Notes: generated by a model not told the origin, from the letters alone. Shown: positions 1 through 6,079, numbered from the stretch's first letter. The stretch is DNA of 8,305 bases from Candidatus Fermentithermobacillaceae bacterium (GCA_012842105.1 DUTL01000043.1:1-8305); one strand, 5' to 3'. Numbers and translations: made by a program.

Positions 1-648
1 TGTGGAACGTACAACATCGTTCTTAGGCCGCAGCCTGGAAAAACTGAAACCTGTACCCCCACCTGACTGGTGGATTAACGCTGCATGCTTCAGTGAATCA
101 AATATGCTGCCCATTGAGTCGTCGACAGGCAGCACAAAGCAAGCAGAAAGCTGCTGCAAATCACGCCCGGCATTCATGAGAGCCGGGGAGTTGGGCATGA
201 ACTTGCGCTCTACCATCAACCGGTAGAACTCCAACGCTCTTTCCAATATGTAATTCTGGTTTGCCTTGGCAAACTGTTTCATTTCATTCCAGGAAACCTT
301 CATTAACCCTTTTGACTTAAGCCTCTCAAACGCCATCTTCAACGCAGCCCAGTCTTTACCGGTTATTCCGGGTAACCCTCCAGCGCCTTCCTCCTGAACA
401 TCGCCCTTTCCTACCACCCCACCTCTGCCGCCTGCCTCATCGCTCAAAACGCCCGGCGCTTTTCCCGAGCAAACCCGTGGATCATAGAGAATATCCATTA
501 GGGCAATATTCCTGGCCACCCGCCAAAACATATCCTTTGGACCCTCAATGGGCTTTCCGGTTTTGTCTTTTTGAAGGTAACGTCGCTCCAGCACCGCTAT
601 GGCGTTTTCCGAAAACTCCGCTTGAAATACATCCAACTTTTCCGACAT
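1..648 (-). CDS. nrdJ: Class II (adenosylcobalamin-dependent) ribonucleoside reductase NrdJ, N-terminal part
   Basis: Reduces ribonucleotides to deoxyribonucleotides with an adenosylcobalamin-derived radical, in the cytoplasm, without oxygen. The first 216 codons are present; the frame is open to base 1 and the gene continues outside the window. I read it by reverse-complementing the sequence. The start is ATG at 648-646, preceded by GGGAGG (661-656) with 7 nt spacing. Diagnostic stretches are MPNSPALMNAG (about residues 151-161), LSACFVLPV with the redox cysteine at C170, HAALIHQSGGGTGFSFSRLRP and KNDVVRST at the edge. This order is characteristic of the vitamin B12-dependent reductase family. 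Residues about 57-98 form a Gly-rich, low-complexity insert between the N-terminal helices and the conserved core. It lies 143 bp downstream of nrdR on the same strand, as expected for an NrdR-controlled operon. The radical-site cysteines lie in the missing part, so activity cannot be judged. Confidence 0.95.
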   Translation of the reverse strand, partial: MSEKLDVFQAEFSENAIAVLERRYLQKDKTGKPIEGPKDMFWRVARNIALMDILYDPRVCSGKAPGVLSDEAGGRGGVVGKGDVQEEGAGGLPGITGKDWAALKMAFERLKSKGLMKVSWNEMKQFAKANQNYILERALEFYRLMVERKFMPNSPALMNAGRDLQQLSACFVLPVDDSMGSIFDSLKHAALIHQSGGGTGFSFSRLRPKNDVVRST

Positions 649-655
649 CAAATAT

Positions 656-661
656 CCTCCC
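656..661 (-). promoter_or_regulatory. Ribosome binding site of nrdJ
   Basis: Read on the minus strand this is GGGAGG, 7 nt before the ATG at 648-646. It is a near-ideal Shine-Dalgarno match and fixes the nrdJ start. It also shows that nrdJ is translated independently rather than by coupling to nrdR. Confidence 0.85.
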
Positions 662-717
662 ACAGTAACTTGAAATATGACCGGGCAGGTGCACCCAGCA
701 ATCATACGGCTGCGCAG

Positions 718-745
718 ACATTAGCCGGTACAGGCAACGTTTCAA
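718..745 (-). promoter_or_regulatory. Weak candidate internal promoter for nrdJ
   Basis: On the minus strand, TTGAAA (745-740) is followed after 16 nt by TAATGT (723-718). This resembles sigma-70 -35 and -10 boxes with a slightly short spacer. It would give nrdJ expression independent of the NrdR-controlled promoter upstream of nrdR. It overlaps one arm of the stem-loop described separately and no NrdR-like box is nearby. A chance match is quite possible. Confidence 0.2.
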
Positions 746-786
746 CTCTCAATGCCGGCCTTGCTTCACGCCGGCATATTGCCTGT
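730..786 (-). promoter_or_regulatory. Nested stem-loop in the nrdR-nrdJ intercistronic region
   Basis: On the minus-strand RNA, ACAGGCAA (786-779) pairs perfectly with TTGCCTGT (737-730). Inside it, ATGCCGGC (777-770) pairs perfectly with GCCGGCAT (759-752) around a 10-nt loop. One nucleotide (778) separates the stems on the 5' side and 14 nt (751-738) on the 3' side, so the structure is a bulged two-part hairpin. The outer stem extends by two G-C pairs across one mismatch. It begins six bases after the nrdR stop codon and ends 81 nt before the nrdJ start. There is no U-run after it, so it is not an ordinary terminator. It could be an mRNA processing or stability element, or part of a cis-regulatory RNA for the B12-dependent reductase. 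I do not recognise a known riboswitch core in it. Confidence 0.6.
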
Positions 787-791
787 GCCGC

Positions 792-1262
792 CTATTCTCG
801 ATTCTGCCCTTTTTCTGCTAAAATCCGCTCCACTTCTTTCCTGAAGCCGTCAACGTCCCGGAATTCCCGGTAGACCGATGCAAACCTAACATAGGCAACA
901 TCATCGATCTCTCTAAGTCTCTCCATAACAAGCTCCCCTATTTGCCCGGAGGCCACTTCGCCCTTTCCGGTTTCACGTATGGCCCTTTCAATCGTGAAAG
1001 ATGCTTGTTCAAGAACCTCAAGTGGTATAGGCCTTTTTTCACATGACTTGAGCATGCCGGAGAGAATTTTCTGCCTTGAAAAAGTTTCCCTGCTGCCGTC
1101 CTTCTTGACAACGACCAGAGGTTGCTCTTCAAGGCGTTCATAAGTGGTAAACCGCCGGCTGCAATTCGGACATTCCCGCCGTCTTCTCACGGCAGTCATT
1201 TCCTCGGTGGTTCGCGATTCTATCACCCTGGAATCGAGATATCCACAAAAGGGGCATTTCAA
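792..1262 (-). CDS. nrdR: Transcriptional repressor NrdR
   Basis: Nucleotide-sensing repressor of ribonucleotide reductase genes; it binds ATP/dATP through an ATP-cone and DNA through a zinc ribbon. The 156 residues match the usual family length. The zinc ribbon is at the N-terminus, with C3/C6 and C31/C34 and the MKCPFCG opening typical of NrdR. The ATP-cone follows from about residue 48 (VVVKKDGSRETF) to about 140, ending with the VAYVRFASVYREF segment seen in NrdR. The start is TTG at 1262-1260, not ATG. It is supported by the family start and by AGGTGG (1274-1269) at 6 nt spacing; the nearby ATG is out of frame. The gene precedes nrdJ on the same strand. Two NrdR-box-like sites lie about 200 bp upstream, which suggests the repressor controls its own operon. 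Confidence 0.97.
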   Translation of the reverse strand: MKCPFCGYLDSRVIESRTTEEMTAVRRRRECPNCSRRFTTYERLEEQPLVVVKKDGSRETFSRQKILSGMLKSCEKRPIPLEVLEQASFTIERAIRETGKGEVASGQIGELVMERLREIDDVAYVRFASVYREFRDVDGFRKEVERILAEKGQNRE

Positions 1263-1268
1263 AGTTCT

Positions 1269-1274
1269 CCACCT
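1269..1274 (-). promoter_or_regulatory. Ribosome binding site that decides the TTG start of nrdR
   Basis: On the minus strand AGGTGG lies 6 nt before TTG at 1262-1260. Together with the conserved MKCPFC N-terminus it selects this non-ATG start. A start at the overlapping ATG would be in the wrong frame. Confidence 0.7.
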
Positions 1275-1342
1275 CGGTTACTGAATTTTGGCCGGCAGTC
1301 TTCAAACTTTACAGCGCCAACCCTTACTCACAGACACCCTTG

Positions 1343-1365
1343 ACAAAACAGGCAAACCATTGCCT
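1343..1365 (-). terminator. Weak terminator- or attenuator-like hairpin in the nrdR leader
   Basis: On the minus-strand RNA, AGGCAA (1365-1360) pairs with TTGCCT (1355-1350) around a 4-nt loop, and GTTTTGT follows (1349-1343). The stem is only 6 bp and the T-run is interrupted, so termination would be weak. It lies about 100 nt downstream of the candidate nrdR promoter and 81 nt before the nrdR start. It could therefore be an attenuator in the leader. The same AGGCAA/TTGCCT pair recurs as the core of the outer stem in the nrdR-nrdJ gap. Confidence 0.3.
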
Positions 1366-1461
1366 CTCTGCATCATCAGCTCAGGGCCTCTTGTGTGTAA
1401 ATCACGATAATAATTGCATTACCATACATCACCATAATTTAGGTAACCCAAACATCTGTTG

Positions 1462-1477
1462 GCACCATATATAGGCC
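1462..1477. promoter_or_regulatory. nrdR: NrdR box 1 (promoter-proximal)
   Basis: This 16-mer matches the published NrdR box consensus (ACACTATATATAGTGT type) at 11 of 16 positions, including the central ATATATAG. It begins exactly 31 bp from the start of the second box, about three helical turns, which is the usual arrangement of paired NrdR boxes. It overlaps the candidate -10 element of the nrdR promoter, so bound repressor would block polymerase. Confidence 0.7.
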
Positions 1478-1493
1478 ATACTTCACTATTCAA
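1466..1493 (-). promoter_or_regulatory. Candidate promoter of the nrdR-nrdJ operon
   Basis: On the minus strand, TTGAAT (1493-1488) and TATATG (1471-1466) are separated by 16 nt. They form a plausible sigma-70-type promoter pointing at nrdR, with a leader of roughly 200 nt. The -10 lies inside NrdR box 1 and the -35 touches box 2, which is the geometry expected for repression. The match alone is moderate; the operator context is the main support. Confidence 0.45.
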
Positions 1494-1508
1494 CACTATA
1501 TATGATTT
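1493..1508. promoter_or_regulatory. nrdR: NrdR box 2 (promoter-distal)
   Basis: Matches the NrdR box consensus at 13 of 16 positions, with an exact ACACTATATAT left part and a degenerate right half. It starts 31 bp from box 1. It overlaps the stop codon (1498-1496) and last codons of the thioesterase gene, so the operator is partly inside coding sequence. Confidence 0.75.
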
Positions 1509-1909
1509 TCCTTGTGGATATCTACCTTACGAAGAGATTTTGCGGTGAATTTTTCTTGGTTGACCAAAAACCTTTCATGGGTGCCTTCACCCACTTTTTC
1601 CACGTCATCGAAAGCTGCCACTTCAAATACAAGCTTCCTTCCTTCAACGTGAGTTAGTATACCAGTAGCTGTCACCCGGAGTCCAGGGGGTGTGGCTGCC
1701 AAATGACTGATATTTACCAACGTTCCTACTGTAGTTTCTCCATCCTCGAGATAATCCTGAATTGCCTCAACACAAGCCTCTTCCATAAGCAGCACCAGGT
1801 TGGGAGTGGAAAATACATCCACCGCTCCGCTTCCCGCAAAGGAAGCCAGAGTGTCTTCTGTAACCTTTACCGACTTGCTGCCTTTGGCTCCAATGGGAAC
1901 CTGTTTCAT
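1496..1909 (-). CDS. FlK-type hotdog-fold acyl-CoA thioesterase family protein
   Basis: A 137-residue single-domain hotdog protein of the family that includes fluoroacetyl-CoA thioesterase FlK. The FlK catalytic residues Thr42, Glu50 and His76, as I remember them, align at a constant offset of 7 with T35, E43 and H69. They sit in VFSTPNLVLLMEEA and TTVGTLVNISHLAATP. Gly69 and Arg120 of FlK align with G62 and R113 at the same offset. The lid phenylalanines that give FlK fluoroacetyl selectivity (Phe33, Phe36) are replaced here by G26 and A29. The natural substrate is therefore unlikely to be fluoroacetyl-CoA; a small acyl-CoA is an inference. The start is ATG at 1909-1907, with GGGGTGG about 4 nt upstream. 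It is 59 bp downstream of the OsmC fragment and ends inside the nrdR operator. A soluble cytoplasmic enzyme is expected: there is no signal peptide or membrane segment. Confidence 0.88.
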   Translation of the reverse strand: MKQVPIGAKGSKSVKVTEDTLASFAGSGAVDVFSTPNLVLLMEEACVEAIQDYLEDGETTVGTLVNISHLAATPPGLRVTATGILTHVEGRKLVFEVAAFDDVEKVGEGTHERFLVNQEKFTAKSLRKVDIHKENHI

Positions 1910-1968
1910 GAAACCACCCCGGTATGAATCATAGCCTGCTCAACATCAATACTATCATCTTAGTAACT

Positions 1969-2187
1969 CTACTCATTCAAAGTATACGCCAGGCGACACC
2001 CTGCATTAAGCGACTGAACCGCAGGGCATACCCTTTCCGTTATCCTTAGGTATTTGTCAAGCGCCTCACCGGTTAACCCTTCACACTGAACATCGTAGTT
2101 GATATGAATTTCTGTGAACCTCCTGGGCCGGCTTTCATTTTTCACCCCTTCAACGCGCAGTTGAAGCGTGTACCTAACAGTGCCCAA
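1969..2187 (-). pseudogene. OsmC/Ohr-family C-terminal half, probably a 5'-truncated remnant
   Basis: The 72 residues resemble only the C-terminal half of OsmC/Ohr-type peroxide-detoxifying proteins. They show an RRFTEIHINYDV strand, a GLTGEALDKYLRITE helix, then VCPAVQSLNAG with the second conserved cysteine at C54, and a YTLNE end. Family members are about 135-145 residues and carry a first catalytic cysteine in the N-terminal half, which is missing. The frame is closed by a stop at 2223-2221. I translated the region up to 2347 in the other minus-strand frames and found no missing half. The only available start is TTG at 2187-2185, without a recognisable ribosome site, inside a direct repeat. 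This points to a decayed or truncated gene. A free-standing half-OsmC protein is a less likely alternative. Confidence 0.6.
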
Positions 2188-2233
2188 CAGTGCTTCGCTG
2201 AATCTTGAACCTAACAGCGCCTAACAGTGCTTC
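2172..2233. repeat. Short direct repeat at the broken 5' end of the OsmC fragment
   Basis: Two 25-bp copies (2172-2196 and 2209-2233) are offset by 37 bp and differ at two positions. Each begins ACCTAACAG and ends AACAGTGCTTC. Each copy itself contains two similar 11-bp words around CAACAG or TAACAG. The left copy covers the first codons of the OsmC remnant, so the repeat may mark the rearrangement that removed the rest of the gene. Confidence 0.75.
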
Positions 2234-2347
2234 ACGGTACAGTGAACTGCAGTGATGATATACTCTGAAGTAAGAGTTGTAACATGGCAACGTAAACCGA
2301 TTTATTCTTAGGCTATTTTCTCAAAGCCATTCTTAGCGTAAACGTAT

Positions 2348-3016
2348 ATGAAAAAACACGTCAAGTACAGGCCCGGAAATGTAAATAGGTGTCTTGGGCC
2401 AAGAGGCCCGGTTATACAAGAGATCCTTGGCCAATCAAGGCGTCTCCCGCAAGAATTCTATGCCAGGGCTGCCCTGGAGGTAGCTCCTGACTTGTTAGGC
2501 CTATTGCTTGTTCACCGAACCGCCGGGGGGGTTAGCGCAGGCCTAATCACGGAAACCGAGGCCTACGCAGGGCCTGAAGACAGGGCATGCCATGCGTATA
2601 ACATGCGCAGGACCAAGCGGAATGAAGCGATGTACGGCCCCCCGGGAACCGCTTATGTATACCTGGTTTACGGCATACACCACTGCTTCAATGTAGTTGT
2701 ATTTCAAGAAGGAATCCCCCACGCGGTGTTGGTCAGATCAATTGAACCGGTACTTGGGGAAAAGGTCATGCTAAAACGCAGAAATGGCAGGCTGCCACTG
2801 GCTTTGGGCCCGGGAAGGCTGTGCCAGGCTATGGGAATTGGGAAGCAGCACAACGGAGCAAACCTTGTAACCGGAAACCTCTACATTGCCAGGCCCCCTG
2901 ATCGGTATGGGACAAACCGGGAATTCCACATACTGGAAACCCCTAGAATAGGCATTGATTACGCAGGTGAAGCCAGGCATTATCCTTGGAGGTTCGTGCT
3001 GTCGTCAAAACAATAG
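2348..3016 (+). CDS. aag: 3-methyladenine DNA glycosylase, AAG/MPG family
   Basis: Removes alkylated purines from DNA by base flipping, starting base excision repair in the cytoplasm. The 222 residues contain the whole AAG fold from LPQEFYARAALEVAPDLLG (about 33) to PRIGIDYAGEA and WRFVL near the end. Human AAG active-site residues align at a constant offset of 54: Glu125 is E71 (ETEAYAGPED), Tyr127 is Y73, His136 is H82, Tyr159 is Y105 (YVYLVYG) and Asn169 is N115. LALGPGRLCQAMGI is the conserved turn. The start ATG at 2348 gives an extra 30 or so basic residues before the usual N-terminus. There is no other ATG, GTG or TTG between it and the domain and an in-frame stop lies just upstream, yet no clear ribosome site is visible. 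A weak promoter match, TTGTAA (2277-2282) with TTTATT (2301-2306), lies upstream. It is the only plus-strand gene here, convergent with yhaN. Confidence 0.94.
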   Translation: MKKHVKYRPGNVNRCLGPRGPVIQEILGQSRRLPQEFYARAALEVAPDLLGLLLVHRTAGGVSAGLITETEAYAGPEDRACHAYNMRRTKRNEAMYGPPGTAYVYLVYGIHHCFNVVVFQEGIPHAVLVRSIEPVLGEKVMLKRRNGRLPLALGPGRLCQAMGIGKQHNGANLVTGNLYIARPPDRYGTNREFHILETPRIGIDYAGEARHYPWRFVLSSKQ

Positions 3017-3099
3017 GGCCGCTTCCGGTTTCGTTTCAACCTGATCGTCTCAGTTTCGACGGTTCAAGTTCCCGGCCCAGCTCGACGATCCAACCCTGT

Positions 3100-3170
3100 C
3101 AGTTCAGGCTCTCAGGTTCCGGCTCTTCAGTTCAATCTCTTAGGTTCAAGTTCTTCGGTTCAAGCCTGCT
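3100..3170. repeat. Degenerate 13-15 bp tandem repeat in the convergent aag/yhaN gap
   Basis: Five consecutive units start at 3100, 3113, 3128, 3142 and 3156 and share the pattern (C/A)RGTTCAAGCTCTT with substitutions. Related words occur on both sides: GGTTCAAGTTC at 3061-3071, and AGCTCAAGTTCCGG from 3181, which runs into the last codons of yhaN. The tract separates two converging genes. I see no tRNA fold and no clear terminator in it. Confidence 0.6.
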
Positions 3171-3183
3171 CCAATTCGTGAGC

Positions 3184-6078
3184 TCAAGTTCCGGTTTCCA
3201 GTTCCCCTGCATCATTAAGACTCACAATATTACACTGTATTCCAACCCTTTGGGCTATCGTGCGTTCCCGCCCGTGACATGAGAACAGCAAGATCTGGTG
3301 CCGCCTGGAGAGTTCCGAAATAATCTTAAGCGCCCCTTCAAGCCTCTTATCATCATACTGAACAAAAGAATCATCCAGGAAAAACGGAAATACTTCCCTG
3401 GTTACGATAAGTTCTGCGACGGCCACACGAAGGGCAAAATAGCACTGGTCGACAGTGCCACATGATAGGCCCTCGATAGGCGTTTGGCTCTTGTCTCCGG
3501 GGTGAATGACGCTCATGTCGAGATCAGGTGATACTCGAACGTCCACGTATCTCCCCTGGGTTATTTGCCTGAGGATCTCACCTGCTCTTTCGTTTAGCAT
3601 CGGGGCAAACTCCCGCCGCAAGTTCCTGGACAGTTCCTCAAGAGCCTTGAGCGCAAGATCCAGAGCTTCTTTGTCCTGTGTAAGCTCTTTTTCAATCTCT
3701 GTTACCCTGACAAGATCCTCCTCTATGGCATAAACAGGCCGGCCTTCCCGCTGCCTCAAGACAGTTTCTTTTTCCATGGACGCTTTTCGTTCTCGAATCT
3801 CGCTGAGTCCGGACCGGATCTGGCTTAGCTGCCTCTGTGCATCCTGATGGTCTTTTTCCGACAAATCATCCGAGTTACTACCCTCACCGGCAACTCCGTC
3901 AACCATACCGCCAGCCGGACCGTCAACCTTGTTAATGGGCATACCGGCGGCGACATCTGCCAACCCCATAGCGCCAATGCCATTCTCAAGTTCGTGAAGC
4001 TCGGCCTCCAAATCGCCAAGATCTCTTCCTGACAAAACAGCACCGAGTTTTTCCCTCAAATGGCCCAGTGATCTATTGGTGTCAACATATCTTTCGTGAA
4101 CGGCAATCATCTCATAGAGTTCCTGTACAGATGCAACGCCGGCTGCCTCCAGTAACCGGTTCTCCGCTTGCTGCAGCTGCTCTTTTCTTGCTTCAAACCT
4201 CGAAAGCATTGCCTTAAACTCTTCCATCCGGTAGTCGATGTTATTCATCTCTTGATTTATCTCAGCAGATTCTCTCAATTTGGTTTTGAGCAGTGCCACA
4301 GCTCCGTCAGTTACAGCCTGGCCCCGGGCCAAGCATCCTGCCCTGGCCAGCGCCGATACAAGTTCCCTTTCGATTGCCGACAATTCCTGAGAAGACTCAT
4401 ACCAATACCTGTGAGCCAGGTCGTATTGATCTTTGGAGTTCATGAGGCGCCTGTTGAATTCAGATATCTCTTGTACCTGAAGGCGCAGGTTTTCCACTGA
4501 AGTTACGCCTTGAAGTTCCAGAAAATCGTGTAATTCCTTCCGGGCCTGGGCAACTCTTGTTGATTGCTCCTCTGCACGGGCTACTGCCAGGTTGTACTCT
4601 TCTTCAGCCTGCGACCGCACAGACAATGCTTTTCTGTGCCGGTACGACCCGATTCCAAAAACCACTATGGATATTCCAAATGCAGGTACCGCCATGGGCA
4701 GCCCCATGATAGTCAGCGCTATGGCTATCCCCAGCACTCCGAGGGAAAGCGCGTAAAGCCAGCCGCCGGCTCCCGTTACGTTAGTTTGAGCCAGGCCTGC
4801 CTTGGCTTTTTCGATTTCTACGTCGAGCCTTGATTTTTCCCGTTCCGAAAGCACGACTACATCCCGAAAACCTTCAGCCTCTGCCAGCAAATCCTCTCCG
4901 GCTGCCATATGAGAGATGCCCAGGTTTTTCGCCTGCTCTTCCAGCCGCCTGAGCGCTCTTCTTGTTTCGTTGGCATGCCTTTCGCCTCGGGCAGCGCCTG
5001 CCTTGCATGTAAGGTACTTTGAATACAACCCGGACACCTGGTCCTGGCTAAGGCCTGTGGAAAGAACAGGCCTGTATTGCTTCAGCCTATCCACCAAACC
5101 CTGTTTTTTCCCGGCCAAGCCCCTGATCTCAGCCTCGGTCTCGCTTATCCTTGCATCAACATCTTCTTGGTTCCGGATTAGGCCCTGTAAATCTTCCTGA
5201 AGGTTGTCAGGGATGTGCTTTGCCCATTCCATCAACCTCAAGCTGTCTTCCAGGCGACAGATCTGCTGCTTAAGCTGCCGGGCCTGGAACACCACTTTTC
5301 CAAGCAATACAGCCCTTATACAGTCAACCCGCCTGGACGCCCTTTGAGCCTTTTGAACCACATCCGCTTCATCTTGCCTTAGCCGGCGCAGTTCCACCAG
5401 GGTTTTCCTGATCTGGGATTCTCTCAACCTGGCTTCCTCGAGTTCGCCGGTAAGTTCCGCCTTTTGCTGCTGTATAACATCCAGTTTGGCACGGGTGCTG
5501 CGAGGAGTCTTGATTTTTCCCCTTTCCTGGTTGAGCACAGAAAGCGCCTTTGTAAAGGGAAGGTCCTCTTCACTGCCTTGAAGTATGTTCTCAAGTTTGC
5601 CCTGGATCTCAAGGCCCAAATCTCCGTCCTGGGTGCTTCCAAGCTGGCCTATCCAGATAGTGTTTCTGAATTCCTTGGCAGAAAGGCCTAAGTGTACCTG
5701 CGGGAAATTGTGCTCCTTGCGAGAATCCTGTGCGAATTCATATGTTATGTCTTCTCCTGTTATGTCGTCGTATATTTTGACTATGTCAGGATCAAACCAT
5801 CTTTCTACACGGTAAGCCCTGCCGTCTGCCTCATATACCATAATGCCTCTGTACTCCTGGCCAACCCAGGGCCTGTACCTTTCAAATTCAGGAGTTCTGG
5901 ATATCCTTGTGAGTCCTTCTTTCTTAAATCCGTACAACATGCCTGAAATAAACGCAGCTAACGTTGACTTTCCGCTTTCGTTGTCTCCGGTAATTATGTT
6001 AAGCCCATCTTCAAGCAAGATAGGCTGTCTTGCATGAAACTTGCCGAACGCAACGGGCAGAAGGCTTTTCAGTTTCAC
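3184..6078 (-). CDS. yhaN: YhaN-type SMC/Rad50-like ATPase with a central membrane hairpin
   Basis: Partner ATPase of the nuclease YhaO, a Bacillota counterpart of SbcC/Rad50, inferred to act in DNA end processing or repair at the membrane. The protein has 964 residues. The N-terminal lobe has Walker A GDNESGKST (31-39) and a Q-loop at Q145. Long Arg/Glu/Gln-rich coiled coils run about 185-430 and 480-840. Between them are two hydrophobic stretches, about 440-458 and 463-478, followed by YRHRK: a probable membrane hairpin. No CxxC zinc hook is seen at this apex. The C-terminal lobe has an ABC-signature-like LSCGTVDQ (871-878), Walker B FPFFLDD (D902, D903) and H935 in the H-loop. A Gly-rich linker (about 704-742) interrupts the second coil. 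The start is GTG at 6078-6076 with GGAGG (6093-6089) 10 nt upstream, inside the end of yhaO. One base separates the two genes, so translation is probably coupled. Confidence 0.9.
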   Translation of the reverse strand: MKLKSLLPVAFGKFHARQPILLEDGLNIITGDNESGKSTLAAFISGMLYGFKKEGLTRISRTPEFERYRPWVGQEYRGIMVYEADGRAYRVERWFDPDIVKIYDDITGEDITYEFAQDSRKEHNFPQVHLGLSAKEFRNTIWIGQLGSTQDGDLGLEIQGKLENILQGSEEDLPFTKALSVLNQERGKIKTPRSTRAKLDVIQQQKAELTGELEEARLRESQIRKTLVELRRLRQDEADVVQKAQRASRRVDCIRAVLLGKVVFQARQLKQQICRLEDSLRLMEWAKHIPDNLQEDLQGLIRNQEDVDARISETEAEIRGLAGKKQGLVDRLKQYRPVLSTGLSQDQVSGLYSKYLTCKAGAARGERHANETRRALRRLEEQAKNLGISHMAAGEDLLAEAEGFRDVVVLSEREKSRLDVEIEKAKAGLAQTNVTGAGGWLYALSLGVLGIAIALTIMGLPMAVPAFGISIVVFGIGSYRHRKALSVRSQAEEEYNLAVARAEEQSTRVAQARKELHDFLELQGVTSVENLRLQVQEISEFNRRLMNSKDQYDLAHRYWYESSQELSAIERELVSALARAGCLARGQAVTDGAVALLKTKLRESAEINQEMNNIDYRMEEFKAMLSRFEARKEQLQQAENRLLEAAGVASVQELYEMIAVHERYVDTNRSLGHLREKLGAVLSGRDLGDLEAELHELENGIGAMGLADVAAGMPINKVDGPAGGMVDGVAGEGSNSDDLSEKDHQDAQRQLSQIRSGLSEIRERKASMEKETVLRQREGRPVYAIEEDLVRVTEIEKELTQDKEALDLALKALEELSRNLRREFAPMLNERAGEILRQITQGRYVDVRVSPDLDMSVIHPGDKSQTPIEGLSCGTVDQCYFALRVAVAELIVTREVFPFFLDDSFVQYDDKRLEGALKIISELSRRHQILLFSCHGRERTIAQRVGIQCNIVSLNDAGELETGT

Positions 6079-6079
6079 G

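Noticed and set aside
1263..1461. Cobalamin riboswitch in the nrdR leader, expected because NrdJ uses B12
   Set aside because: I looked on the minus strand for the conserved GCCACTG-type B12 box and the surrounding core. They are absent here and also in the nrdR-nrdJ gap.
3043..3090. Terminator from GATCGTC (3043-3049) and GACGATC (3084-3090)
   Set aside because: The 7-bp arms are separated by 34 nt and no T-run follows on either strand.
3061..3165. tRNA-like T-arm words (GGTTCAAG) in the aag/yhaN gap
   Set aside because: The word recurs several times as part of a degenerate tandem repeat. No acceptor stem, anticodon arm or 3' end can be paired around it.
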